This document shows positions 7,898 to 15,693 of a stretch of DNA of 30,977 bases, one piece after another (position 1 is the stretch's first letter; the number at the start of each line of letters is the position of its first letter). The position numbers and the translations under genes were made by a program. A model generated the notes under the pieces. The model saw nothing but the letters and a program-made list of their open reading frames with translations. It was not told the DNA's origin and did no database searches. The stretch is from positions 1 through 30,977 of the forward strand of contig DKZT01000067.1 of NCBI GenBank assembly GCA_002493755.1, in the 5' to 3' direction. The DNA is from Ruminococcaceae bacterium UBA7067. GTDB taxonomy: Bacteria > Bacillota > Clostridia > Oscillospirales > Acutalibacteraceae.

Positions 7898-9289
7898 ATG
7901 ATATATGACTTTATTAATCTGGACAATTCATCACCTGTGCCGCTGTATAAACAGCTTTACTCATCTATAAGAAAGGCTATTGAAAACAATGGTCTTACAA
8001 AGGGCGATAAGCTTGTGTCAATCCGTTCACTGTCAAAGGCTTTGGGCATAAGCAAAACGACAGTCGAGGCGGCATACAGCCAGCTGTGTGCCGAGGGTTA
8101 TATAAAAAACAGTCCTCAAAGGGGCTTTTTCATACAGGGTCAGGTGCTGGCTCTTAAGGAAAAAAGCGCCGCCGACGGAATAAATGCCGGAATTTCAACC
8201 GTCAGCAGGATTAAGTATGATTTAAGCAGTAAGAGCGTCACGGTTGACAGCACCGGCGTCAAGCTATGGCGTAAATATGTTAAAGCGTATCTCAACAAGG
8301 ACTACATAATATCGTCATACGGTGAGCCACAGGGAGAATACAGCCTGCGCCGCGCGCTCAGCTTTTACAGTTACAGCGTTCGGAGCGTTGTCACAACTCA
8401 GGATAATATCGTTATCGGAGCAGGAACGCAATCTCTGCTTTACCTGCTTTGCGGACTGCTAAGGGGCTTAGGCACTAAAATTGCCGTTGAAAAGGACGCT
8501 TCAAAGCACTTTATCAAGGTGTTTATCGACTGCGGCTTTGATGTTGTAAAAATCGAGAGCGATGACAGAGGTATCAGCTTTGATAAAATCAGGGAGCAGA
8601 ACCCCGACTTTCTGCTTATAAATCCCTCAGGCTCGCTTAAAAGCGGCGACAGAATGAAAATGGAGCGCCGATATGAGCTTATTGAATGGGCAGAAAACAA
8701 CAACAAATATATTATTGAGGACGACTACAACGGCGAGCTTGTTTATAATTCTCGTTCCGTTCCTGCGCTTCAGTGCAGTGCGGCGCAGGTGGTTATTTAT
8801 TTAGGCTCTTTTTCAAAGCTTCTTCTACCGTCTGTCCGTATCGGTTATATGGTACTGCCCGAAAGGCTCACAGAGATTTACCAAAAATTCAAACCATACT
8901 TAAACCAGACCGCTTCAAAAATTGAACAGCTTGCTCTCGCTGATTATATCAAGGACGGACAGCTTGAGCGGCATTTGCGCAGGCTGAAAAAGAGCTACTG
9001 TGAAAAGAGCCTTGCTATTATGCAGGCGCTTACGGATAATCTCAAACCGAGCGAGGAGTATAAAATCAAGCTGTTTGAAACCTCGCTTGCCTATGAAATT
9101 ACAATAAACACACAGCTTGTAATTGACAGACTTATGCAAAGGCTTAAGGACGAGCAAATAGCAATAATAAGCGCAGAAGTGGGAAACGGCAGAGCAACTG
9201 TTAAAATCGGTTTTTCGGGTATAGAAAGCGAAAATATTGAATATGCAGTAAACAAACTTTGCAGTATCATAGCAGACTGCAAAGCGTAA
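7898..9289 (+). CDS. MocR-type (GntR/aminotransferase fusion) regulator
   Basis: A 463-residue transcription factor with an N-terminal GntR winged helix (about residues 12-80, LVSIRSLSKALGISKTTVEAAYSQLCAEGYI) joined to a fold-type I aminotransferase domain (about 120-460). MocR proteins such as GabR and PdxR bind PLP and control vitamin B6 or GABA genes. PLP-site residues are kept: EDDY (274-277) and the Schiff-base lysine in LGSFSKLLLPSVRIGY (Lys307). The family segment that in GabR reads TPSHQFPSG is NPSGSLKSG here (about 242-250), so the His-Gln-Phe-Pro part is lost. No pdxST, gabTD or other known target lies nearby; the divergent neighbour is a sugar transferase. The ATG follows GGAG by six bases. 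Its stop codon lies in the first arm of the terminator 9289-9337. Confidence 0.9.
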   Translation: MIYDFINLDNSSPVPLYKQLYSSIRKAIENNGLTKGDKLVSIRSLSKALGISKTTVEAAYSQLCAEGYIKNSPQRGFFIQGQVLALKEKSAADGINAGISTVSRIKYDLSSKSVTVDSTGVKLWRKYVKAYLNKDYIISSYGEPQGEYSLRRALSFYSYSVRSVVTTQDNIVIGAGTQSLLYLLCGLLRGLGTKIAVEKDASKHFIKVFIDCGFDVVKIESDDRGISFDKIREQNPDFLLINPSGSLKSGDRMKMERRYELIEWAENNNKYIIEDDYNGELVYNSRSVPALQCSAAQVVIYLGSFSKLLLPSVRIGYMVLPERLTEIYQKFKPYLNQTASKIEQLALADYIKDGQLERHLRRLKKSYCEKSLAIMQALTDNLKPSEEYKIKLFETSLAYEITINTQLVIDRLMQRLKDEQIAIISAEVGNGRATVKIGFSGIESENIEYAVNKLCSIIADCKA

Positions 9290-9337
9290 AAATGCTGATA
9301 GCCTGTGAGCGTTAATGCTCAGAGCTATCAGCATTTT
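9289..9337. terminator. Bidirectional terminator between convergent genes
   Basis: A perfect 14-pair outer stem (9289-9302 with 9324-9337) with an inner five-pair stem (9306-9310 with 9317-9321). The stem ends are A/T-rich, so each strand finishes its hairpin in TTTT. It starts at the last base of the MocR-type gene, and its right arm encodes the last residues of the converging metallophosphoesterase gene. Confidence 0.8.
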
Positions 9338-10184
9338 CAATATTTTCAAGTCTTATAAACACAAACTCGGGACTGTTGTTTATTCTGAACGGAAAACTGC
9401 TGTTCCCTATTCCTCGGCTTACTATCATTCTTTTGCCGTTCGTTTCATATAGTCCGCAGGTATATTTCGGGAGCAAGCCCTGACTCGGCGAAAAAACTCC
9501 GCCGACAAACGGCAACCTGAACTGACCGCCGTGAGCGTGACCGCACAGCGCCAAATCAACTCCCGAATCAGCGTAAAGCTCTGCAAGTTCGGGTCTGTGC
9601 GAAAGCAAAACGATGTAGCTTTCGCCTGCTTGCAAAAGCGACTTAAGCTTTTCGGACAATATATCTATTCTCCGCTCAGGCACAGGCTCACACTCCTTAT
9701 AAAAATAAGGGTCGCGCACGCCGACAATATCTATTTTACTGTCACCCCTGACAATGGAAACAAGGCGGTCATCGAGCATCTTTGCACCGAGCCTTTCAGC
9801 GCTTGCACAAAACTGCGGATACTTTTCAATTCTCGCCTCGTGGTTTCCCGGTACGTAATACACAGGTGCAACAGGAATCACTCGGCGCAAAAATTCAAGC
9901 GATATTTCGGTATCTGTTCTGTAATAATCAATAAAGTCGCCTGTCACAACGATAATATCAGGCTTACTTTCAAGCAACGCAGATATAATCTTATCCCGAA
10001 CCGCTTTTGAGCGTGTGTTGTGAAAATCAGAGATTTGAGCTATCAGAAAGCCGTCAAACGGTTTCGGGATATTCTTATCCGCAACAGCGTATTTCGTTAT
10101 GTCAAGCCTGTTATTCGAGCGGTAAATCACAAAAAGAAGCACCGCTAAAATCAGTAATATAATTACAGCTATAATCAATTCCAT
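9312..10184 (-). CDS. Membrane-anchored calcineurin-like metallophosphoesterase
   Basis: A 290-residue hydrolase of the calcineurin-like (YkuE/YaeI-type) family, with an N-terminal membrane helix (about residues 3-21). Metal-binding motifs are complete: SDFH (Asp53, His55), GDFID (Asp83), GNHE (Asn114, His115) and, near residue 245, CGHAHGGQ. Substrate unknown; relatives act on phosphodiesters or lipid-linked phosphates at the membrane. I place the start at the ATG at 10184, one base after the pflA stop codon. The longer reading from 10277 would overlap pflA by 92 bases and put extra residues before the membrane helix. It is the last gene of the pfl transcript, translationally coupled to pflA. 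The last codons lie inside the terminator hairpin 9289-9337. Any link to pyruvate formate-lyase is positional only. Confidence 0.85.
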   Translation of the reverse strand: MELIIAVIILLILAVLLFVIYRSNNRLDITKYAVADKNIPKPFDGFLIAQISDFHNTRSKAVRDKIISALLESKPDIIVVTGDFIDYYRTDTEISLEFLRRVIPVAPVYYVPGNHEARIEKYPQFCASAERLGAKMLDDRLVSIVRGDSKIDIVGVRDPYFYKECEPVPERRIDILSEKLKSLLQAGESYIVLLSHRPELAELYADSGVDLALCGHAHGGQFRLPFVGGVFSPSQGLLPKYTCGLYETNGKRMIVSRGIGNSSFPFRINNSPEFVFIRLENIENADSSEH

Positions 10185-10185
10185 A

Positions 10186-10938
10186 TTATTCGGTGATAAA
10201 TCCCTTGTAATCCGTAATGTGAAGCAGTCTTTGAGCATTTGCAATGCTCTCCCTGCTCGGCGAACGAAGTCCTGCAAGAGGATATTTTATTCCAAGCTCC
10301 TCATATTTAAATTCGCCTAAATTGTGATAAGGCAGAATTTCAACGCGCTGAACATTATTAAGCGTTTTTATAAATCTGTGAAGCTTGTTGAGTGAAAAGT
10401 CATCGTCATTTATTCCGGGCACAAGAACGTGTCTTATCCACACAGGCACATTCTTTTCGGAAAGATACTGCGCCAAGTCGAGTATATTATCATTGTCAAA
10501 GCCTGTGAGCTTCTTGTGGTCACTGCTGTCGATATGCTTTAAGTCGAGCATTATCAAATCGGTGTATTTCAACAGCTCATTGAATTGTGAGAAAAACGGC
10601 TCTTCCCTTGTAAACGGCTTGCCTGCTGTGTCAATAACAGTGCTTATACCCTGCTCCTTACACTTTTTGCAAAGCTCCGTTACAAATTCAAGCTGTAAAA
10701 GCGGCTCGCCGCCGCTTATTGTTATTCCGCCATTTTTTCCCCAATATGAGCGATAACGAAGAGCAGCCTTGATTATCTCGTCGGCTGTGACTTCCTTGCC
10801 GCCGCTTTTATCCCACGTATCGGGGTTATGGCAGTATTTACAGCGCATATTGCAGCCCTGCATAAAGACAATGAAGCGCACTCCCGGTCCGTCAACAGAA
10901 CCGAAGCTTTCGGTTGAATGAATATAACCCTTTACCAT
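10186..10938 (-). CDS. pflA: Pyruvate formate-lyase activating enzyme
   Basis: A radical SAM enzyme that uses S-adenosylmethionine and a 4Fe-4S cluster to install the glycyl radical on PflB under anaerobic conditions. The 250-residue sequence has the cluster motif CNMRCKYC (Cys29, Cys33, Cys36), the PFL-activase signature upstream (SFGSVDGPGVRFIVFMQGC) and the SAM-binding GGITISGGEPLLQ. Length fits the family. The ATG follows GGAGG by about six bases. It lies 67 bases after pflB, with a terminator-like hairpin (10957-10989) between, so it is probably made at a lower level than pflB. The next gene starts one base after its stop codon. Confidence 0.95.
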   Translation of the reverse strand: MVKGYIHSTESFGSVDGPGVRFIVFMQGCNMRCKYCHNPDTWDKSGGKEVTADEIIKAALRYRSYWGKNGGITISGGEPLLQLEFVTELCKKCKEQGISTVIDTAGKPFTREEPFFSQFNELLKYTDLIMLDLKHIDSSDHKKLTGFDNDNILDLAQYLSEKNVPVWIRHVLVPGINDDDFSLNKLHRFIKTLNNVQRVEILPYHNLGEFKYEELGIKYPLAGLRSPSRESIANAQRLLHITDYKGFITE

Positions 10939-10956
10939 TTCAAGCCTCCTGATAAA

Positions 10957-10989
10957 AACGCCTCCCCGATTATTCTGCGGAGAGGCGTT
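10957..10989 (-). terminator. Intercistronic terminator between pflB and pflA
   Basis: On the minus strand a 12-pair stem with one G-U pair (AACGCCTCTCCG with CGGGGAGGCGTT) is followed by a short T-run and then the pflA ribosome binding site. This is a classic intrinsic terminator shape placed inside an operon, so partial read-through would reduce pflA relative to pflB. Confidence 0.75.
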
Positions 10990-11005
10990 GTAATTATTAC
11001 GGTAA

Positions 11006-13258
11006 TCAGATTACGCCGTGGCAGGTTCTTGCGATAACGTCAAGCTGCTGCTCACGTGTAAGGTCGATAAACTTAACAGCATAGCCTGATACTCTGATTG
11101 TGAAGTTTGCGTACTCTTCCTTTTCAGGATGCTCCATACAGTCAATGAGCTTCTCTGTGCCGAATACATTGACATTGAGGTGGTGTGCGCCCTGGTCGAA
11201 GTAGCCGTCCATAATCTGAACGAGGTTATTAACACGCTCGCCGTCTGTGTGGCCGAGTGCGTCAGGATTGATTGTCTGTGTATTTGAAATACCGTCAAGA
11301 GCATATTCATACGGAAGCTTTGCAACAGAGTTGAGTGACGCAAGCAAGCCGTTCTTCTCTGCGCCGTAGCTTGGGTTTGCACCCGGTGAAAGCGGCTCTC
11401 CGCCTTTTCTGCCGTCAGGAAGTGAGCCTGTCGCCTTACCGTATACAACATTTGATGTGATTGTAAGGATAGAGGTTGTAGCCTCTGAACGGCGGTAGGT
11501 GTGGTGCTTCTTGATCTTTGAAAGGAAGGTCTTGAGCAGCCAGATTGCGATGTCATCAGCTCTGTCGTCGTCGTTGCCGTAGCGCGGGAAGTCGCCCTCT
11601 ACATCATAATCAACAGCAATGCCGTTCTCGTCACGAATAACCTTAACCTTGGCATACTTGATAGCCGAAATTGAGTCAACAACATGTGAGAAACCTGCGA
11701 TACCTGTCGCAAAGGTTCTTCTTACGTTTGTGTCGATAAGAGCCATCTCGGCTGCCTCGTAATAATACTTATCGTGCATATAGTGGATAAGGTTCAATGC
11801 GTTTACATAGATGTCTGCAAGCCAGTCCATCATAGCGTCATACTTGTCGATAACCTCGTCATAGTCGAGATAATCTGATGTGACAGGAGCGTACTTAGGA
11901 GCAACCTGTACCTTTGTTACCTCGTCAACACCGCCGTTGATAGCGTAAAGCAGGCACTTTGCAAGGTTTGCACGAGCGCCGAAGAACTGCATCTCCTTAC
12001 CTGTCTGTGTAGCTGATACGCAGCAGCAAATTGAGTAATCGTCGCCCCATACAAGACGCATAACGTCGTCGTTTTCATACTGAACAGAGCTTGTCTTGAT
12101 AGAAATCAATGAAGCGTAATTCTTGAAGTTCTTCGGAAGTCTTGAGGAATAAAGAACAGTGAGGTTCGGCTCGGGAGCAGGACCCATATTCTCAAGTGTG
12201 TGGAGGAAGCGGAAGTCGTTCTTTGTAACCATTGAACGGCCGTCAATGCCAAGTCCTGCAACCTCAAGAGTAGCCCAAACAGGGTCGCCTGAGAACAGCT
12301 CGTTATATGACGGGATTCTTGCGAATTTAACCATTCTGAACTTCATAACCATATGGTCGATGATTTCCTGAGCTTCGCTCTCAGTGAGTGTTCCCTCTTC
12401 AAGGTCACGCTGAATATAGATATCAAGGAATGTTGAGATTCTGCCAACGCTCATTGCAGCGCCGTTCTGAGTTTTGATAGCGGCAAGATAGCCGAAGTAG
12501 AGCCACTGAGCAGCCTCACGGGCATTGTTGGCAGGCTGAGAAATGTCATAGCCGTAGATTTCAGCCATCTTCTTCATCTCGGCAAGAGCGTTGTACTGCT
12601 CTGTGATTTCCTCTCTTAAGCGGATAATCTCGCCCTTCATTGAGCCTGAACCGCAGGCATTGAAGTCTTCCTTCTTCTTCTGCATAAGATAGTCGATACC
12701 GTAGAGAGCAACACGGCGGTAGTCGCCTACGATTCTGCCTCTGCCGTAGGTATCCGGAAGACCTGTGATAATCTTGTTGTGACGAGCCTTTTTGATTTCG
12801 GGTGTGTAGGCGTCAAATACACCCTGGTTGTGTGTCTTGTGATACTGAGTAAAGATTTTGTGAAGCTCCGGGTTGGGTGTGTAGCCGTGAGTCTTAAGAG
12901 CGTCCTCAGCCATCTTGATACCGCCGAACGGCATAAATGCACGCTTAAGCGGCTTATCTGTCTGCAAGCCTACAACCTTTTCAAGATCCTTGTACTCCTC
13001 GTTAATGTATCCGGGACCGTGTGAGGTAAGGGTTGAAACAATGTCGGTGTCCATATCAAGAACGCCGCCCTTTGCTCTCTCCTCTTTCTGGAGCTTCTGA
13101 AGCTCGCCCCAAAGAATATCTGTAGCCTCTGTCGGACCCTCTAAGAAAGATTCGTCACCGTCATAAACCGTGTAGTTATTCTGGATAAAATCTCTTGTGT
13201 CAATTTCCTCCTGCCAGCGTCTGCCTTTAAAGCCTCTCCACTGTACTTTCTGTTCCAT
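11006..13258 (-). CDS. pflB: Pyruvate formate-lyase (formate C-acetyltransferase)
   Basis: PflB converts pyruvate and CoA to acetyl-CoA and formate by a glycyl radical mechanism in the cytosol of fermenting cells. The 750-residue protein has the catalytic cysteine pair within SICCCVSATQTGKEMQFFG (Cys412-Cys413, with an extra Cys just before) and the glycyl radical loop RVSGYAVKF (Gly725) close to the C-terminus, both as in the Escherichia coli enzyme. Length is close to the family's 750-760. I choose the ATG at 13258, eight bases after a perfect AGGAGG. An upstream in-frame TTG at 13276 overlaps that site and is rejected. A promoter lies at 13305-13333. The activase gene follows. Confidence 0.97.
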   Translation of the reverse strand: MEQKVQWRGFKGRRWQEEIDTRDFIQNNYTVYDGDESFLEGPTEATDILWGELQKLQKEERAKGGVLDMDTDIVSTLTSHGPGYINEEYKDLEKVVGLQTDKPLKRAFMPFGGIKMAEDALKTHGYTPNPELHKIFTQYHKTHNQGVFDAYTPEIKKARHNKIITGLPDTYGRGRIVGDYRRVALYGIDYLMQKKKEDFNACGSGSMKGEIIRLREEITEQYNALAEMKKMAEIYGYDISQPANNAREAAQWLYFGYLAAIKTQNGAAMSVGRISTFLDIYIQRDLEEGTLTESEAQEIIDHMVMKFRMVKFARIPSYNELFSGDPVWATLEVAGLGIDGRSMVTKNDFRFLHTLENMGPAPEPNLTVLYSSRLPKNFKNYASLISIKTSSVQYENDDVMRLVWGDDYSICCCVSATQTGKEMQFFGARANLAKCLLYAINGGVDEVTKVQVAPKYAPVTSDYLDYDEVIDKYDAMMDWLADIYVNALNLIHYMHDKYYYEAAEMALIDTNVRRTFATGIAGFSHVVDSISAIKYAKVKVIRDENGIAVDYDVEGDFPRYGNDDDRADDIAIWLLKTFLSKIKKHHTYRRSEATTSILTITSNVVYGKATGSLPDGRKGGEPLSPGANPSYGAEKNGLLASLNSVAKLPYEYALDGISNTQTINPDALGHTDGERVNNLVQIMDGYFDQGAHHLNVNVFGTEKLIDCMEHPEKEEYANFTIRVSGYAVKFIDLTREQQLDVIARTCHGVI

Positions 13259-13304
13259 AAAACAGACCTCCTCCAATACAATAAAATATATAATCTTCTA
13301 TGAG

Positions 13305-13333
13305 ATTATGTCGAAATGTAAAGAACAGGTAAA
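13305..13333 (-). promoter_or_regulatory. Promoter of the pflB transcript
   Basis: On the minus strand TTTACC (13328-13333) and CATAAT (13305-13310) are spaced 17 bases apart, matching consensus at four and five of six bases. The leader would be about 40 bases. A small seven-pair dyad (ATAATCT/AGATTAT) overlaps the -10 and the predicted start. A perfect alternative was not found in the 13277-13541 gap, which is otherwise A/T-rich and gene-free. Confidence 0.5.
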
Positions 13334-13430
13334 CTCTGAGCGAAGAAATTAACAGACAAAAAAGATGAACTAAAAAAACAATCATTAACAAATTTTTTGT
13401 CTATTTTTCACAACTATATATTGTACCAAA

Positions 13431-13458
13431 TTGTGGGTATAAGCCGTTATTGCCACAA
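13431..13458. promoter_or_regulatory. Operator-like dyad upstream of pflB
   Basis: Two 12-base arms (13431-13442 and 13447-13458) are complementary at ten of twelve positions, with TTGTGG at one end, CCACAA at the other and a four-base centre GCCG. It lies about 100 bases upstream of the proposed pflB -35. The symmetry is that of a dimeric regulator site. A half-matched TTGT...ACAA dyad (13397-13413) lies between it and the promoter. Which regulator would bind is unknown. Confidence 0.4.
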
Positions 13459-13541
13459 TATATACTCATAGTTCCCTATCGCATAAACAGTATATAACAA
13501 ACGTCAAAAAAAATCAACATAAATTTCAACAAAACCAAAAA

Positions 13542-13572
13542 ATTACTGCGGCGAAACAGTCGCCGCAGTAAT
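13542..13572 (-). terminator. Intrinsic terminator after ftsH
   Basis: A perfect 12-pair G/C-rich stem (13542-13553 with 13561-13572, seven-base loop) is followed on the minus strand by a run of six T. It ends the long RNase J to ftsH cluster about 105 bases after the ftsH stop codon. Confidence 0.88.
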
Positions 13573-13580
13573 CTATAATT

Positions 13581-13669
13581 TAGTTTAGAGTTTTGAGTCG
13601 AGAGTTTTGAGTTGCAGAATTTAAGTTTATATTAAGAACTCAAAACTGAAAACTGAAAACTCAAAACTA
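13581..13669. repeat. 33-base imperfect inverted repeat after ftsH
   Basis: Arms 13581-13613 and 13637-13669 are each 33 bases and complementary at roughly 27 positions, around a 23-base A/T-rich centre. Each arm is built from short repeats of AGTTTTGAG or its variant AGTTTTCAG. It lies between the ftsH stop codon and the terminator and encodes nothing. It is unrelated to the repeats at 7693-7842 and 30781-30946. Confidence 0.7.
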
Positions 13670-13676
13670 ATAAAAT

Positions 13677-15617
13677 TTACTCTGCTTCAGGCACTTCCGT
13701 TTCAACAAAAGTACCCTCCATTACCTGCTCAAAGGCTTCACCGTCCATCTTCTCGTGCTTGAGAAGATATTTTGCTACCTCGTGCAGCTTATCCATATAC
13801 TGTTTAAGGATTTGCTCTGCCTTATTATAGCCGTTCTTAACAAGGCTCAGCACCTCGTCGTCTATAATCGCCGCAGTACGCTCGGAGAAATCTCTGCCGT
13901 GACCCATATCTCTGCCGAGGAATACCTCGCTGCTGCCTGAGGTGTAGTTGATAGGTCCGAGCTTTTCGCTCATACCGTATCTTGTAACCATATCACGGGC
14001 AGTTTTGGTTGCCTTTTCAATATCGTTTGACGCACCTGTTGAAATATCGTCAAGCACAAGAGCCTCCGCTACACGTCCGCCCAGACAAACAACAATGTCC
14101 TCTTCCATTTCCTGCTTTGAACGGTAGGACTTATCCTCGCTCGGGAGCGGCATTGTGTAGCCGCCAGCCATACCTCTCGGCACAATCGAAATCTGATGAA
14201 CAGGATCCTGAGTTTCGCAGGCGTAGAAAGTGATGGCGTGACCTGCCTCGTGGTAGGCGGTGAGGAGCTTTTCCTTGTCGCTCATAACCTTTGATTTCTT
14301 TTCTGCGCCTACAACAACCTTGATTGTCGCTTCCTCAATCTCCTCCATCGTAATGGCTTTTCTGCCCTTGCGTGCCGCTAAAAGAGCAGCCTCGTTAAGG
14401 AGGTTTTCAAGGTCTGCGCCTGTAAAGCCTGCTGTTGACTTTGCAATTACCGAAAGCTTAACATCGGGAGCAAGAGGTTTCTTTCTCGAATGAACCTTGA
14501 GAATCGCTTCTCTTCCCCTTACATCGGGATAGCCTACAACAACCTGTCTGTCAAATCTGCCGGGACGCATAAGCGCCGGGTCAAGAATGTCGGGTCTGTT
14601 GGTTGCCGCAATTATAATTATACCCTCGTTTACGCCGAAGCCGTCCATCTCAACAAGGAGCTGATTGAGCGTTTGCTCTCTTTCGTCGTGTCCGCCGCCG
14701 AGACCTGTGCCTCTCTGTCTGCCGACTGCGTCGATTTCGTCTATGAAGATGATACACGGTGAGTTTTTCTTTGCCTGGTCGAACAAATCTCTTACTCTCG
14801 AAGCACCAACGCCGACAAACATCTCAACGAAGTCTGAGCCTGACATTGAGAAGAACGGAACTCCCGCTTCACCTGCAACTGCTCTTGCAAGCAGGGTTTT
14901 ACCTGTTCCCGGAGGACCTACAAGAAGCACGCCCTTTGGAATTTTAGCTCCAAGCTCGTTGAACTTTTTGGGCTCCTTAAGGAACTCAACGATTTCCTCA
15001 AGCTCTTCCTTTTCCTCGTCTGCTCCTGCAACATCGTCAAAGGTTGCGCGGTGCTTTTCCTCGTTCATATTCTTGATTTTTGTTTTTCCGAAGCTGCCCG
15101 GTTTTGTGGGGTCGCCGCCCATACCGCCTGACATTCTCTTCATTATATAGATATAGAAAATAACAATCACGGCTATCATAAGCACAGTCGGAAGCAGGCT
15201 CAACAGCCAGGAATTATCGCTCGATTTTTTGTAGTCAAATACAATCGGCTTATCCTTATGCTCTTTGTTGTAATCCTGAACATACCCCTTGATATCCTCG
15301 TAAATCAGGCTTGCGCTCGGCGAGGTATACTTAATTACTATGCCCTTGTCCTCCGACTCTGCCTTTGGCGGCTTTGGCGCAGTCTTTGGGTCGGCAGGCT
15401 CGATTGTTTCACCCGGACGCAGTTTAATCTCCATACTGCCGCTGCCTAAATCGAGTTTATATTCCTCAACCTTGTTTTCGGCAAAAAGATTAACTATGTC
15501 GGAATATTTATACGCATAACTCGGCTTCATCTGAAAAAGAAAAACAGCCGCCAAAATTACCGCTATACATATTCCGATACCGAGAATTATGTTTCTGGTA
15601 TTTTTCTTATTGTCCAT
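13677..15617 (-). CDS. ftsH: ATP-dependent zinc metalloprotease FtsH
   Basis: FtsH degrades damaged membrane proteins and short-lived cytosolic proteins as a membrane-bound hexamer. The 646-residue protein has two membrane helices (about 8-29 and 137-158) flanking an extracytoplasmic domain, then an AAA+ domain with Walker A GPPGTGKT (234-241), Walker B FIDEID (about 291-296) and the arginine-finger region TNRPDILDPALMRPGRFDR, then the protease domain with zinc motif HEAGH (456-460) and the later ligand region STGASNDIEKAT. The extracytoplasmic domain has a proline-rich insert (about 75-88). The ATG follows AGAGGTG. It is 72 bases after tilS. The hpt gene that often lies between tilS and ftsH in Firmicutes is absent. 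Confidence 0.97.
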   Translation of the reverse strand: MDNKKNTRNIILGIGICIAVILAAVFLFQMKPSYAYKYSDIVNLFAENKVEEYKLDLGSGSMEIKLRPGETIEPADPKTAPKPPKAESEDKGIVIKYTSPSASLIYEDIKGYVQDYNKEHKDKPIVFDYKKSSDNSWLLSLLPTVLMIAVIVIFYIYIMKRMSGGMGGDPTKPGSFGKTKIKNMNEEKHRATFDDVAGADEEKEELEEIVEFLKEPKKFNELGAKIPKGVLLVGPPGTGKTLLARAVAGEAGVPFFSMSGSDFVEMFVGVGASRVRDLFDQAKKNSPCIIFIDEIDAVGRQRGTGLGGGHDEREQTLNQLLVEMDGFGVNEGIIIIAATNRPDILDPALMRPGRFDRQVVVGYPDVRGREAILKVHSRKKPLAPDVKLSVIAKSTAGFTGADLENLLNEAALLAARKGRKAITMEEIEEATIKVVVGAEKKSKVMSDKEKLLTAYHEAGHAITFYACETQDPVHQISIVPRGMAGGYTMPLPSEDKSYRSKQEMEEDIVVCLGGRVAEALVLDDISTGASNDIEKATKTARDMVTRYGMSEKLGPINYTSGSSEVFLGRDMGHGRDFSERTAAIIDDEVLSLVKNGYNKAEQILKQYMDKLHEVAKYLLKHEKMDGEAFEQVMEGTFVETEVPEAE

Positions 15618-15662
15618 TTTTACACCTCTTTGTTAATTAATATGATTGTTCTATAAAACACC

Positions 15663-15693
15663 GATATACGGTAGATTTCTATACCTCTGTCAA
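15663..15693 (-). promoter_or_regulatory. Weak candidate promoter for ftsH
   Basis: A perfect -35 TTGACA (15688-15693, minus strand) spans the tilS stop codon, but the best -10, TATATC (15663-15668), is 19 bases away. The -10 lies in a small dyad, ACCG/CGGT (15660-15672), that could be an operator. The long spacing makes this doubtful. Confidence 0.25.

Noticed and set aside
8915..9349. 144-residue minus-strand open frame opposite the MocR-type gene
   Set aside because: It crosses the terminator and runs antisense to conserved coding sequence.
9531..10010. 159-residue plus-strand open frame opposite the metallophosphoesterase
   Set aside because: Antisense shadow of a gene with intact catalytic motifs; no recognisable domain.
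10185..10277. Longer N-terminus for the metallophosphoesterase
   Set aside because: It would overlap pflA by 92 bases and place residues before the membrane helix; the ATG at 10184 is one base after the pflA stop codon.
11011..11556. 181-residue minus-strand open frame inside pflB
   Set aside because: It overlaps the strongly conserved glycyl-radical end of pflB in another frame, is rich in Ser, Thr and Arg, and has no ribosome binding site.
13397..13413. Rex operator before pflB
   Set aside because: Only one half-site matches; the spacing is 17 instead of 18, so the assignment would be a guess.
14665..15150. 161-residue plus-strand open frame opposite ftsH
   Set aside because: Low-complexity Ser/Pro shadow of the FtsH AAA+ domain.
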